Source of the DNA: Saccharomonospora amisosensis
Lineage (GTDB): Bacteria > Actinomycetota > Actinomycetes > Mycobacteriales > Pseudonocardiaceae
Assembly (NCBI RefSeq): GCF_011761185.1
Contig: NZ_JAAOYM010000002.1
Span: 1 to 64,000, forward strand
Direction: 5' to 3'
DNA length: 64,000 bases
The translations under genes were made by a program, and so were the position numbers. This document shows, one piece after another, positions 25,759 through 33,860 of this stretch. The first letter of the stretch is position 1; each line of letters starts with the position of its first letter. The notes beneath the pieces were generated by a model that worked only from the letters and a program-made list of their open reading frames with translations, did not search any database and was not told the DNA's origin.

Positions 25759-27309
25759 GTGGGCATCCGTACACGTGGTGGGTCGCTGGCGCCCGGCGGG
25801 GTCGTCGGCGACGGCCGCTACCGGCTGCTCGCCCAGTTCGGCATCGACGAGCGCGCGGGCGCCCACCTGTGGCGAGCCAGGGACGGACAGCTCCGTCGAG
25901 ACGTCGCGCTCACCATGCTGGTCGGTGACCCCGCGGACGCCGAGGCCGCCAGGCGGGGAAGGCGAACACTGGAGCGGGCCGCTCACGCGGCGAAGTTCAA
26001 CCATCCCGGTGTGGCCCGAGTGCTCGACGTGCTTTCGCTCGGCAACGGCATCAGCTCCAGCGAGGGACTGCTCGGCATCGTGGTTGCCGAGTGGACGAAA
26101 GGCACCGACCTCGTCGACCTCGTCGCGGATCGGCCTGCCGAGCCCGCCACCGCCGCGCGGATGGTGCAAGCGCTTGCCGAGTCGGTCGAGCAGGCCCACC
26201 AGTCGGGTCTCGTGCTGGGTATCGACCACCCGCAGCGGCTGCGGATGACACCGAACGGCAGACTGCGCCTCGCCTTCCCGGGGCCGCTGCCTGACACCAC
26301 ACTGCGCGACGACGTCAAGGCACTCGGTGCGGTGCTGTACCTGCTGCTTACCGGGCGCTGGGCACTGGAAGGGGGTCCACCCGCCCTGCCCGCCGCGCCT
26401 CGTTCCCCCGGTGGAAGGGTCGTGGCCCCCCGTGCGGTGGTTCCAGGGGTCCCCGAGGAACTGTCCGCCCTCGCGTTGCGCACCATCGAGGACGGTGGCC
26501 AGGGCGGCATCCGCACCAGCGCCGCGATCCTGCGTGTGCTCGACAAGGTGGCCGAGGACGCCGAGCGCACCCAGCTCATCAAACAGAGCGGGCAGGAGGG
26601 CTCCGACGTCGACTCCGACGGTGCGGTCTGGACCACCAAGAAGCCGGTGAGGGACGCGAGAAGCCGCAGAAGGCTGGCCCTTGGCGTCACCGTGCTCGTC
26701 GTCGCCGCGGTCGGCGTCCTCGCCTGGCTCGGCATGATGGCGATCAGCTTCTTCCAGGACGATCCTTCGGCAAGTGGCCCTCCGGTCAACCTGGCGGAGC
26801 AGACCCAGACGCAGCAACCGCGAGCACCGCAGCAGACCAAGCCCCCTTCGACGCCAAAGGTCACCACGGGCAACCCGGTACCGCCCGACGAAATCGACGT
26901 GTACAACCCGGAAGGTGACGGCGACGGCGTCGCCACGGCGCCCTACGCGATCGACGGTGACGCCACCACCACCTGGCGCACCGACGAGTATCGCCAGCAG
27001 TTCCCGGCCTTCAAGAGCGGGGTCGGCCTCGTTGCGACCTTCGACAAGCCGATCAACCTCTCGAAGGTGCGGATCACCGCGGACAGCCCTGGCACCTCGG
27101 TGGAGGTACGGGTCGCAGACAGCGCCGACGCCGAACTTGACGAGACCAGGGTGGTCGCCTCCGGCAACCTCAGCGGCAGCCAGACCGAACTTTCGCTGCC
27201 GCAGCCGACGCAGGCGCAGTACGTCATCGTGTGGGTGACAAAGCTGTCCGGCCAGGAGCCCGAGTACGCCTCGGAGATCGGTGAACTGCTGTTCCTGCCC
27301 GCGCGGTGA
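25759..27309 (+). CDS. Membrane-anchored pseudokinase (MurJ-partner type) with C-terminal discoidin-like domain
   Basis: The 516-residue protein starts with a kinase-like fold (residues about 15-260): DGRYRLLAQFGIDERAGAHL, then LWRARDGQLRRDVALTMLVG. The usual VAxK lysine and HRD/DFG motifs are absent, so it is a pseudokinase. A transmembrane helix near residues 310-335 follows, then a Pro/Gln linker and a C-terminal beta domain (ATTTWRTDEYRQQFPAFKSG, then VGLVATFDKPINLSKVRI) resembling discoidin/F5-8C. In mycobacteria this region is fused to MurJ and binds FhaA once phosphorylated. It lies 94 bp after murJ. Confidence 0.82.
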   Translation: MGIRTRGGSLAPGGVVGDGRYRLLAQFGIDERAGAHLWRARDGQLRRDVALTMLVGDPADAEAARRGRRTLERAAHAAKFNHPGVARVLDVLSLGNGISSSEGLLGIVVAEWTKGTDLVDLVADRPAEPATAARMVQALAESVEQAHQSGLVLGIDHPQRLRMTPNGRLRLAFPGPLPDTTLRDDVKALGAVLYLLLTGRWALEGGPPALPAAPRSPGGRVVAPRAVVPGVPEELSALALRTIEDGGQGGIRTSAAILRVLDKVAEDAERTQLIKQSGQEGSDVDSDGAVWTTKKPVRDARSRRRLALGVTVLVVAAVGVLAWLGMMAISFFQDDPSASGPPVNLAEQTQTQQPRAPQQTKPPSTPKVTTGNPVPPDEIDVYNPEGDGDGVATAPYAIDGDATTTWRTDEYRQQFPAFKSGVGLVATFDKPINLSKVRITADSPGTSVEVRVADSADAELDETRVVASGNLSGSQTELSLPQPTQAQYVIVWVTKLSGQEPEYASEIGELLFLPAR

Positions 27310-27354
27310 ACACCACTAGCGGGTCTGCATGGCCGGGGCGGATGACACCCTTAG

Positions 27355-27360
27355 TAGTCT
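27355..27360 (+). promoter_or_regulatory. Leaderless-type -10 element of sigM
   Basis: TAGTCT lies 6 nt before the GTG at 27367. It is a housekeeping-like hexamer; an additional SigM-dependent promoter was not recognised. Confidence 0.35.
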
Positions 27361-27366
27361 CTCCGC

Positions 27367-27969
27367 GTGACCGCACCAGCGCCCACCGATGCCGATCTGA
27401 TCGCGGCCCACACGGCCGGGGACCCGCATGCCTTCAACGAACTGGTCCGACGGCACCGGGACAGAATGTGGGCAGTCGCGCTGCGCACGGTGAGGGACCC
27501 GGAGGAGGCGGCGGACGCGTTGCAGGACGCGTTCATATCGGCGTTTCGCGCCGCCGCGAACTTCAGGGCCGAGTCGCAGGTAACGACGTGGCTGCACCGA
27601 ATCGTCGTGAACGCGTGCCTGGACAGGGTGCGTAGACGGCAGGCGAGACCTACCGTGCCGTTGCCGGAGAACGGTGGCAACGAGCCCGCCGTGCCCCGAG
27701 ACTCGATGGCGGAGCGAGAGACGAGGCTGGTCATCAGGCAGGCACTAGACGAGCTTCCCGACGAGCAGCGCGTGCCGATCGTGCTGGTGGATGTGGAAGG
27801 CTACTCAGTCGCGGAGACGGCGCGAATGCTCGACATCGCGGAAGGAACGGTAAAGAGCAGGTGCGCCCGAGGACGCGCCAAACTGGCCAAACTTCTGGGG
27901 CATCTGCGGAACCCCGGTAGCGAGGGTGACGTCCCAACTCACGAAAGCAAATCCGGGGAGGGACGATGA
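27367..27969 (+). CDS. sigM: ECF RNA polymerase sigma factor SigM
   Basis: The 200-residue ECF sigma factor has region 2 (AFNELVRRHRDRMWAVALRT, then DPEEAADALQDAFISAFRAA and FRAESQVTTWLHRIVVNACL) and region 4 (ALDELPDEQRVPIVLVDVEG, then YSVAETARMLDIAEGTVKSR). Position between the murJ module and trxB matches sigM (Rv3911). SigM directs a stress and surface-lipid regulon in mycobacteria. Its stop overlaps the ATG of the next gene (ATGA, 27966-27969), the typical coupling of a sigma factor and its anti-sigma. Confidence 0.92.
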   Translation: MTAPAPTDADLIAAHTAGDPHAFNELVRRHRDRMWAVALRTVRDPEEAADALQDAFISAFRAAANFRAESQVTTWLHRIVVNACLDRVRRRQARPTVPLPENGGNEPAVPRDSMAERETRLVIRQALDELPDEQRVPIVLVDVEGYSVAETARMLDIAEGTVKSRCARGRAKLAKLLGHLRNPGSEGDVPTHESKSGEGR

Positions 27970-28733
27970 CGGACGAAGGCACGGGGCAGGATCGAGTTGT
28001 CGGCCCCCCGTGGTCTGTCGACGTGCTCGCCGACCTGCACGCAGGGGTGCTGGACGAGCGGGAGGCGGAACGGCTGTGGCCTCAGGTGGAGGCCGACCCG
28101 CAGGCGCGCGCCATCATCGAGGCCCTCGAGGCGACCACGGCGGATCTCGCCCAGCTCGGTTCGCAACCGCCGCTGGAACCCGTACCCGCCGACGTGGCGG
28201 GACGTATCGATGCCGCGCTCGCTCAGGAGCGCGCGGCGGCGAACGGCTCGAACGTCGTGAGCCTTGCCGCCGCCAGGCGACGCCGCAACCGGATCGCGGG
28301 CTGGGGAGGTGGCTTCCTCGCCGCTGCCGCCGCCGTGGTAGCGGCCGCGCTGATCGCCGTTCCCGGTGGTAACGACGACACCACACCCGGTGTCGCGCAG
28401 CCCGCCCCTTCGGACGACCCGGTTGGGAGCACGCCGTCGTTGACGCTGGACAGCGGAGGCCTCGAAGCTGCGGTCGGAGAGGTCAACGGCGTGCGCGACT
28501 TCGGTCCACTCGGCAACGAGGCACGGCTGGACGCCTGCCTGCAGGCGGGCGGTATCGACCCCGACACCAAGCCGGTCGGCATCCGGCCCGCGACCATCGA
28601 TGGGCAGGACGCGGTCATCGTGCTCTACACCACAGGAGAGCTCGCGCAATTCCGGCTCGTGGCGCTCGCGCCCGACTGCGGCCCTGACAACCCGGACCTG
28701 CTCCTCGACAAGACCGTCGGCAGGGGCGGCTGA
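27966..28733 (+). CDS. Anti-sigma-M factor (RsmA-like), single-pass membrane protein
   Basis: The 255-residue protein is cytoplasmic for about 105 residues. It then has a basic stretch (AAARRRRNRIAGW), one transmembrane helix (about 112-134) and an extracytoplasmic domain of about 115 residues with two cysteines. No ZAS zinc-finger motif is visible in the N-terminus, although the DVLADLHAGVLDEREAERLW start is anti-sigma-like. By position it corresponds to Rv3912, reported as the anti-sigma partner of SigM. It is translationally coupled to sigM. Confidence 0.75.
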   Translation: MTDEGTGQDRVVGPPWSVDVLADLHAGVLDEREAERLWPQVEADPQARAIIEALEATTADLAQLGSQPPLEPVPADVAGRIDAALAQERAAANGSNVVSLAAARRRRNRIAGWGGGFLAAAAAVVAAALIAVPGGNDDTTPGVAQPAPSDDPVGSTPSLTLDSGGLEAAVGEVNGVRDFGPLGNEARLDACLQAGGIDPDTKPVGIRPATIDGQDAVIVLYTTGELAQFRLVALAPDCGPDNPDLLLDKTVGRGG

Positions 28734-28803
28734 GCACAGGCGACGACTTGATCTTCCATGGCGTGGAAGGAGTTGCCCGTTCCCCCGCGGCACTCGTCAC
28801 GTT

Positions 28804-28831
28804 GGGAACACTCGCACCTAGGATCGTGTTG
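28804..28831 (+). promoter_or_regulatory. SigR/SigH-type promoter upstream of trxBA
   Basis: GGGAAC (28804-28809) and GTTG (28828-28831) are separated by exactly 18 nt, matching the disulfide-stress promoter consensus GGAAT-N18-GTT recognised by SigR (Streptomyces) or SigH (Mycobacterium). The trxB GTG follows 38 nt later. Control of trxBA by this sigma class is established in those genera; its use here is inferred. Confidence 0.6.
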
Positions 28832-28868
28832 AGCCGGGTGACAGGTGTTGTCGAAGCGGAGGTCACTG

Positions 28869-29864
28869 GTGGCTGAAGAGCAAGTCCGTAACCTGATCAT
28901 CGTGGGGTCAGGTCCGGCCGGGTACACGGCCGCCGTGTACGCGGCGCGTGCCCAACTGGAGCCGTTGGTTTTCGAAGGCTCGCAGTACGGCGGCGCGCTC
29001 ATGACGACGACCGAGGTCGAGAACTACCCCGGCTTCCGGTCCGGCATCCAGGGCCCTGAGCTCATGGAGGAGATGCGCGAGCAGGCCAAGGCATTCGGTG
29101 CCGATCTGCGTGCCGAGGACGTCGAGGAGCTCGACGTGGTGGGGCGGGTCAAGTACCTCACGGCTGGCGGCAAGCGATACGCCGCGAAGGCAGTGATCCT
29201 GGCCATGGGTGCGGCCGCGCGTTACCTCGGCGTGCCCGGTGAGCAGGAGCTGCTAGGGCGCGGGGTGTCGTCGTGCGCCACCTGCGACGGATTCTTCTTC
29301 CGTGACCAGGACATCGCCGTCGTCGGTGGTGGCGACTCCGCGATGGAGGAGGCCACCTTCCTCACCAAGTTCGCCCGCACCGTCACGATCGTGCACCGGC
29401 GTGAGGAGTTCCGCGCCTCCAGGATCATGCTGGAGCGGGCGCGCGCGAACGAGAAGATCCGGTGGAAGCTCAACTCGCAGGTCACCGAGGTGCTCGGCGA
29501 CAACAAGGTCTCCGGTTTGCGGCTGAAGGACACCGTCACCGGTGAGGAGTCGACCCTGGACGTCACCGGGTTCTTCGTCGCCATCGGGCACGACCCCCGC
29601 AGCCAGCTTGTGCGCGGCCAGGTCGACCTTGACGACGAGGGTTACGTGCTCACGAAGGGCCGCACCTCGTACACCAATGTCGAGGGTGTCTTCGCGGCAG
29701 GCGACCTCGTGGACCACATCTACCGGCAGGCCGTCACCGCCGCCGGGTCGGGTTGCTCGGCGGCCATCGACGCGGAACGGTGGCTGGCGGAAAACGCTGG
29801 TGTGGAGGAAGCTGCCGAGGCATCCGAACTGGTGGGCGGCGGCTACGCGGCCCGCGCGAACTGA
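28869..29864 (+). CDS. trxB: Thioredoxin-disulfide reductase
   Basis: The 331-residue flavoprotein transfers electrons from NADPH to thioredoxin. It has the FAD motif [18 protein letters not shown], the redox-active pair C136-A-T-C139 in [11 protein letters not shown], the NADPH motif [12 protein letters not shown] and the C-terminal FAD motif [20 protein letters not shown]. The GTG at 28869 is chosen over the in-frame start at 28845 because GGAGG (28858-28862) lies at proper distance. It is followed by trxA after 36 bp and has a SigR-like promoter, giving a thioredoxin operon responsive to disulfide stress. Confidence 0.96.
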   Translation: MAEEQVRNLIIVGSGPAGYTAAVYAARAQLEPLVFEGSQYGGALMTTTEVENYPGFRSGIQGPELMEEMREQAKAFGADLRAEDVEELDVVGRVKYLTAGGKRYAAKAVILAMGAAARYLGVPGEQELLGRGVSSCATCDGFFFRDQDIAVVGGGDSAMEEATFLTKFARTVTIVHRREEFRASRIMLERARANEKIRWKLNSQVTEVLGDNKVSGLRLKDTVTGEESTLDVTGFFVAIGHDPRSQLVRGQVDLDDEGYVLTKGRTSYTNVEGVFAAGDLVDHIYRQAVTAAGSGCSAAIDAERWLAENAGVEEAAEASELVGGGYAARAN

Positions 29865-29900
29865 CCGGTCCAGGCCGACAAACCACGACGGGAGTTACAG

Positions 29901-30224
29901 ATGACCGACACCGTGAAGGTGACCGACTCCAGCTTCGCCGACGACGTACTCGGCAGCGACAAGCCAGTGCTCGTCGACTTCTGGGCCACCTGGTGCGGGC
30001 CGTGCAAGATGGTGGCACCGGTGCTGGAGGAGATCGCGACGGAACACGGTGACAAGCTGCGGGTGGCCAAGCTCGATGTCGACGAGAACCCGAACACGGC
30101 GAGGGACTACCAGGTCATGTCTATCCCGACGTTGATCCTGTTCAAGGGCGGCAGGCCGGTCAAGCAGATCATCGGGGCGAAGCCGAAGGCGGCACTGTTG
30201 TCGGACCTTTCCGACGTGCTCTGA
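29901..30224 (+). CDS. trxA: Thioredoxin
   Basis: The 107-residue thioredoxin has the canonical active site W31-C-G-P-C35 in [20 protein letters not shown], the buried Asp in VLVDF and the cis-proline loop [12 protein letters not shown]. It is the substrate of the TrxB encoded just upstream. GGGAG lies about 8 nt before the ATG. A very strong terminator follows the gene. Confidence 0.96.
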   Translation: MTDTVKVTDSSFADDVLGSDKPVLVDFWATWCGPCKMVAPVLEEIATEHGDKLRVAKLDVDENPNTARDYQVMSIPTLILFKGGRPVKQIIGAKPKAALLSDLSDVL

Positions 30225-30244
30225 AAGGCACGCGTGACGATTAG

Positions 30245-30281
30245 GAAACCCGGGGGCGAGTGGGACACGCCCCCGGGTTTC
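30245..30281 (+). terminator. Intrinsic terminator after trxA
   Basis: A perfect 14-bp stem, GAAACCCGGGGGCG (30245-30258) against CGCCCCCGGGTTTC (30268-30281), closes over a 9-nt loop and is followed by TTGTTG. It ends the trxBA transcript. Confidence 0.88.
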
Positions 30282-30437
30282 TTGTTGCCCGGCCGGGCGA
30301 GCGAACCCCTCGTACGGACCAGCCCTGCGCGCTGTCGCGGAGCCCGCAGGGCACAATAGGGGCCGCGGGGCCGGCCGGCCCTGGACGTTCTGTAAAGCAT
30401 CGAGTGCACTAGGTGCCCAAGGAAGAGCGAGGAGTGC

Positions 30438-31583
30438 ATGCGGGTACTCCGCCGCGGCGACACCGGACCGGAAGTCGCCGAGATCAGGTCGATCCTCTCC
30501 GCACTGGAGCTGCTCCCTGCCGGTGACGAAAGCAACGGCCACGGCGTGTTCGACCAGGCGGTCGAACACGCGGTTCGCGCGTTCCAGCAGCGTCGTGGTC
30601 TGATCACCGACGGTGTTGTCGGACCTGCCACCTACCGGGCGCTACGCGGTTCGAGCTACCACCTCGGCAGCAGGCCGCTGGCCTACCTGGTTTCTTCGCC
30701 CGTACACGGCGACGACGTGTTCGCGCTGCAGGAGCGGCTCACCGAACTCGGCTACGACGCGGGCAGGCCGGATGGCGGCTTCGGTCCCCAAACGGAGCGA
30801 GCGTTGCGCAACTTCCAGCGCGACTACGGTCTCGTCGTCGACGGCATCTGTGGTCCGGCGACCGTGCGGGCGTTGCGGCAGCTGTCGCCGCGTGCGCGTG
30901 GTGGCCGGCCGGTGTTCCTGCGCGAGCAGGAACAGGTGCGCCGCGCCGGTCCCCGGCTGCGAGGCAAGCGGATCGTGATTGATCCAGGACACGGCGGGCC
31001 TGACCTTGGTGTCACCGTGCAGGGCCTGCGGGAGGCCGACATCGCCTGGGACCTCGCGCGCAGGCTCGAAGGCAGGATGAAGGCGACGGGGATGGAGGCG
31101 TTGATCTCCCGCGGCCCGCAGCACAGCCCTTCGGAGCTGGAACGCGCCCAGTTCGCCAACGATGCGGGGGCGGATCTGTTCCTTTCGCTGCACAGCGACG
31201 GGAACCGTTCCCCCTACGCGCAGGGTGTGGCGAGCTTCCATTTCGGGACCGGCAACGGCACCACCTCGACGGTCGGTGAGCTGCTGGCGGGCTACATCCA
31301 GCGCGAGCTGGCCGCGAGGACTGGCCTGCTCGACTGCCGCACCCACCCCAAGACCTGGGAGATCTTCACCCGCACCCGGTGTCCGGCCGTCAGGGTGGAG
31401 ATCGGGTACCTGACCAACGCCGAGGACCGTAGGCGGCTATCGGACCCGGCTTTTCGGGACGTGGTGGCCGAGGGCATCCTCGTGGCAGTCAAGCGTCTCT
31501 ATCTGCTCGGTGAGAACGATCAGCCCACAGGCACGTTCACGTTCGCCGATGTCCTGGCACACGAGCTGTTGAAGGCGGAGTAA
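30438..31583 (+). CDS. cwlM: CwlM-like N-acetylmuramoyl-L-alanine amidase homolog
   Basis: The 381-residue protein has two N-terminal peptidoglycan-binding_1 repeats (residues about 1-70 and 85-150, each with FQ.D/R.GL..DG..GPAT). An Amidase_3 domain (about 178-370) shows the zinc and catalytic positions VIDPGHGGPD, LSLHSDGN and VRVEIGYLTN. No signal peptide is present. In mycobacteria CwlM (Rv3915) is a cytoplasmic, PknB-phosphorylated activator of MurA rather than a wall hydrolase; the same is likely here. It has a GAGGAG site before the ATG. Confidence 0.9.
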   Translation: MRVLRRGDTGPEVAEIRSILSALELLPAGDESNGHGVFDQAVEHAVRAFQQRRGLITDGVVGPATYRALRGSSYHLGSRPLAYLVSSPVHGDDVFALQERLTELGYDAGRPDGGFGPQTERALRNFQRDYGLVVDGICGPATVRALRQLSPRARGGRPVFLREQEQVRRAGPRLRGKRIVIDPGHGGPDLGVTVQGLREADIAWDLARRLEGRMKATGMEALISRGPQHSPSELERAQFANDAGADLFLSLHSDGNRSPYAQGVASFHFGTGNGTTSTVGELLAGYIQRELAARTGLLDCRTHPKTWEIFTRTRCPAVRVEIGYLTNAEDRRRLSDPAFRDVVAEGILVAVKRLYLLGENDQPTGTFTFADVLAHELLKAE

Positions 31584-31590
31584 CCACACC

Positions 31591-31632
31591 CTGTGGACAA
31601 CCCTGGAGTTGTCCACAGGAACTGTGGACAAC
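31591..31632. repeat. Three alternating perfect DnaA-box repeats between cwlM and the GNAT gene
   Basis: The 11-mer CTGTGGACAAC occurs inverted, direct, inverted (31591-31601, 31608-31618 as its complement, 31622-31632). Each contains a perfect TTGTCCACA DnaA box. Adjacent arms can pair, so two mutually exclusive hairpins are possible. The element fills the 63-bp space between two convergent genes. No T-tract follows, so it is more likely a DnaA-binding (titration or regulatory) site than an ordinary terminator. Confidence 0.7.
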
Positions 31633-31646
31633 TCTGTGAGCCGTTC

Positions 31647-32285
31647 CTATGCCCTGGTAGCACTCGATGTCGCCGTGGTGACGGCGACCTGGCCGAGCAA
31701 CTTCTCCAGCGCCGCTTCGACGTCTTCCTTCCACGAGATCGACGACCGCAGCTCCAGTCGCAGCCGAGGCCACTTCGGGTGTGGACGGACGGTCTTGAAC
31801 CCGACACTGCGCAGGAATCCCGCGGGCACCACACAGACGTGTTCCTCGCCGTCCGGCTGCGGATCGGCGTCACCGAACGCCTCGACCGCCCGCACGCCGC
31901 GCCGGGTCAGGTCCCTTGCCACCGCCTGCACCAGCGCGCGACCGAGCCCGCCGCCGCGGAACTCCGGAAGTACCTGGAAAGCGGTGAGCAAGACCGCGTC
32001 AGCGCTCGGTGGGGAAGTGGGGAACGCTGCTGCCCTCGGCACCGCGCTCGGCGGAGCGTAAAGGACGAAACCGACCGGGATGTCGCCGCTGTAGATGATG
32101 CGGCCACATGAGCCCCACTCCAGCAGCACGGCCGAGACCCAGGCCTCCTTCTCGACCTCGGTTTCACCGAATTGCTCGGCCTGTTCCCGCAGGTGCGGGG
32201 CGAGTTCCCAGTACACGCACCTTCGGCAGCTCAGCGGAAGCTGCTCAAGGTTGTCCAGCGTGACGCCCTCGACGCGTCGCGGCAC
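31647..32285 (-). CDS. GNAT-family N-acetyltransferase
   Basis: The 212-residue protein has the acetyl-CoA-binding motif FQVLPEFRGGGLGRALVQAV, followed by GVRAVEAFGDADPQPDGEEH and the C-terminal GFLRSVGFKTVR. An N-terminal cysteine pair (LSCRRCVYWELAP) is present. By position it corresponds to Rv3916c between cwlM and parB. The substrate is unknown. The GTG at 32285 has GGGGGAGG just upstream and is preferred over the in-frame start at 32366. It converges with cwlM. Confidence 0.82.
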   Translation of the reverse strand: MPRRVEGVTLDNLEQLPLSCRRCVYWELAPHLREQAEQFGETEVEKEAWVSAVLLEWGSCGRIIYSGDIPVGFVLYAPPSAVPRAAAFPTSPPSADAVLLTAFQVLPEFRGGGLGRALVQAVARDLTRRGVRAVEAFGDADPQPDGEEHVCVVPAGFLRSVGFKTVRPHPKWPRLRLELRSSISWKEDVEAALEKLLGQVAVTTATSSATRA

Positions 32286-32496
32286 CGAACCTCCCCCGAA
32301 AGATGCGCGGACAGATCGTGGACCAGCGCGCAACCGGGTCGCGACTGGGTATCCACGAAACAGCATATGTCGATGTGAGAAGCCCCGGAAAGGCGGGAGT
32401 GCCTGCCGGGGCTGCCGTTACACTCGACAGGTCTACCCGCGGTAGCGAGACCCGAACAGCCGACGCGCTTCAGGCGAAGCAGACGAGAAGTGTGCG
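32286..32496. promoter_or_regulatory. Divergent promoter region between GNAT and aminotransferase genes
   Basis: An inverted repeat AGCCCCGG/CCGGGGCT (32381-32388, 32406-32413) with nested GGC/GCC forms a hairpin. TACACT (32419-32424) is a possible -10 for the aminotransferase, giving a leader of about 65 nt. No gene is supported in the interval. Confidence 0.3.
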
Positions 32497-33828
32497 ATGA
32501 CTGCCTCCCAGCCTCCCGACCACAGACCGGGCTCCGAACCCGGCCGCCACAACCTCGATCCCCATCTGGACCGCTACGCCGCGCGTACCGCCGGCATGAC
32601 GGCTTCGGAGATCCGAGCGTTGTTCGCGGTGGCGAGCAGGCCGGAGGTCGTATCGCTGGCGGGAGGGATGCCGAACCTGGCGGCGCTGCCGTTGGATTCG
32701 TTGTCCACGCAGATGGCCGAACTGATCTCCGAAGACGGGCTCGTCGCGTTGCAGTACGGCTCCGCGCACGGCGTTCCCACGTTGCGCGAGCAGATCTGCG
32801 AAATCATGGCCATGGAGGGCATCTCGGCGCACCCGGACGACGTCGTCGTCACTGTCGGCTCGCAGATGGGCCTCGACATGGTGACCCGGTTGTTCTGCGA
32901 CCCGGGCGACGTGGTGATCGCCGAAGGCCCGTCCTACGTCGGCGCCCTCGGGTCGTTCGCCGCCTACCAGGCGAAGGTCGTGCACGTGGCGATGGACGAC
33001 AACGGGCTGATCCCGGAGGCTCTGCGTGAGGCGCTTGCCAACGCCGAGCAGCAGGGCCGGAGGGTGAAGTTCCTCTACACGATCCCGAACTTCCACAACC
33101 CCGCGGGAGTGACACTCGCCGTGGAGCGGCGGGCGGAGATCGTCGAGATCTGCGCCGAGCACGGCGTGCTGGTGGTGGAGGACAACCCCTACGGCCTGCT
33201 CGCGTTCGACGGGCAGACGTATCCGGCACTGCGGTCGCTCGACCCAGACAACGTGGTGTACCTGGGCTCGTTCTCCAAGACCTTCGCGTCCGGACTGCGG
33301 GTCGGCTGGGTGCTGGCGCCACACGCCGTGCGCGAGAAGCTCGTGCTGGCGGCCGAGTCCGCGACCCTGTGCCCGCCCACGCTGAACCAACTCGTCGTGT
33401 CGCGGTATCTGGAAACACACGACTGGAAGGGCCAGATCAAGACGTTCCGAGAGAACTACCGCGAACGTCGTGACGCCATGCTGTCCGCGCTGGAGCAGCA
33501 CATGCCCCAGGGTTCCACGTGGACGCATCCCGATGGTGGCTTCTATGTGTGGGTCACCGTCCCCGAAGGGGTCGACACCAAGGCGATGCTGCCCCGAGCG
33601 GTCACCGCGCGGGTGGCCTACGCGTCGGGCACCGGTTTCTACGCCGACGGCTTCGGCAGCAGGCAGATGCGGTTGTCGTACTGCTACCCGACACCCGAGC
33701 GCATCCGTGAGGGAGTGCGCAGGCTCGCGGGCGTGCTGGAGTCCGAGATGGAGTTGATGCGGACCTTCGGTAGCGTCCAGACCCGCGCGGTGTCGGGCCC
33801 GCAGTTCCCAGGGCCCGACACCGCCTGA
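32497..33828 (+). CDS. PLP-dependent aminotransferase (class I/II, 2-aminoadipate/LysN-like)
   Basis: The 443-residue enzyme is a fold-type I aminotransferase. It has the N-terminal VVSLAGGMPN, substrate/PLP contacts QYGSAHGVPTLR and IPNFHNPAGVTL, the VEDNPYGLLAFDG block and the Schiff-base lysine in YLGSFSKTFASGLRVGW. The family includes 2-aminoadipate, aromatic and branched-chain aminotransferases; the amino-acid substrate is not certain. No GntR-type HTH is present, so it is not a MocR regulator. It is followed 32 bp later by the ddl-like gene. Confidence 0.87.
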   Translation: MTASQPPDHRPGSEPGRHNLDPHLDRYAARTAGMTASEIRALFAVASRPEVVSLAGGMPNLAALPLDSLSTQMAELISEDGLVALQYGSAHGVPTLREQICEIMAMEGISAHPDDVVVTVGSQMGLDMVTRLFCDPGDVVIAEGPSYVGALGSFAAYQAKVVHVAMDDNGLIPEALREALANAEQQGRRVKFLYTIPNFHNPAGVTLAVERRAEIVEICAEHGVLVVEDNPYGLLAFDGQTYPALRSLDPDNVVYLGSFSKTFASGLRVGWVLAPHAVREKLVLAAESATLCPPTLNQLVVSRYLETHDWKGQIKTFRENYRERRDAMLSALEQHMPQGSTWTHPDGGFYVWVTVPEGVDTKAMLPRAVTARVAYASGTGFYADGFGSRQMRLSYCYPTPERIREGVRRLAGVLESEMELMRTFGSVQTRAVSGPQFPGPDTA

Positions 33829-33860
33829 GCGACGCGATCGAACTGTAAGGAGTGACCGGG

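Noticed and set aside
28734-28868. The hairpin-like GC sequence after the anti-sigma gene as a terminator
   Set aside because: No perfect stem with a T-run was found; the promoter-like GGGAAC-N18-GTTG is the clearer signal.
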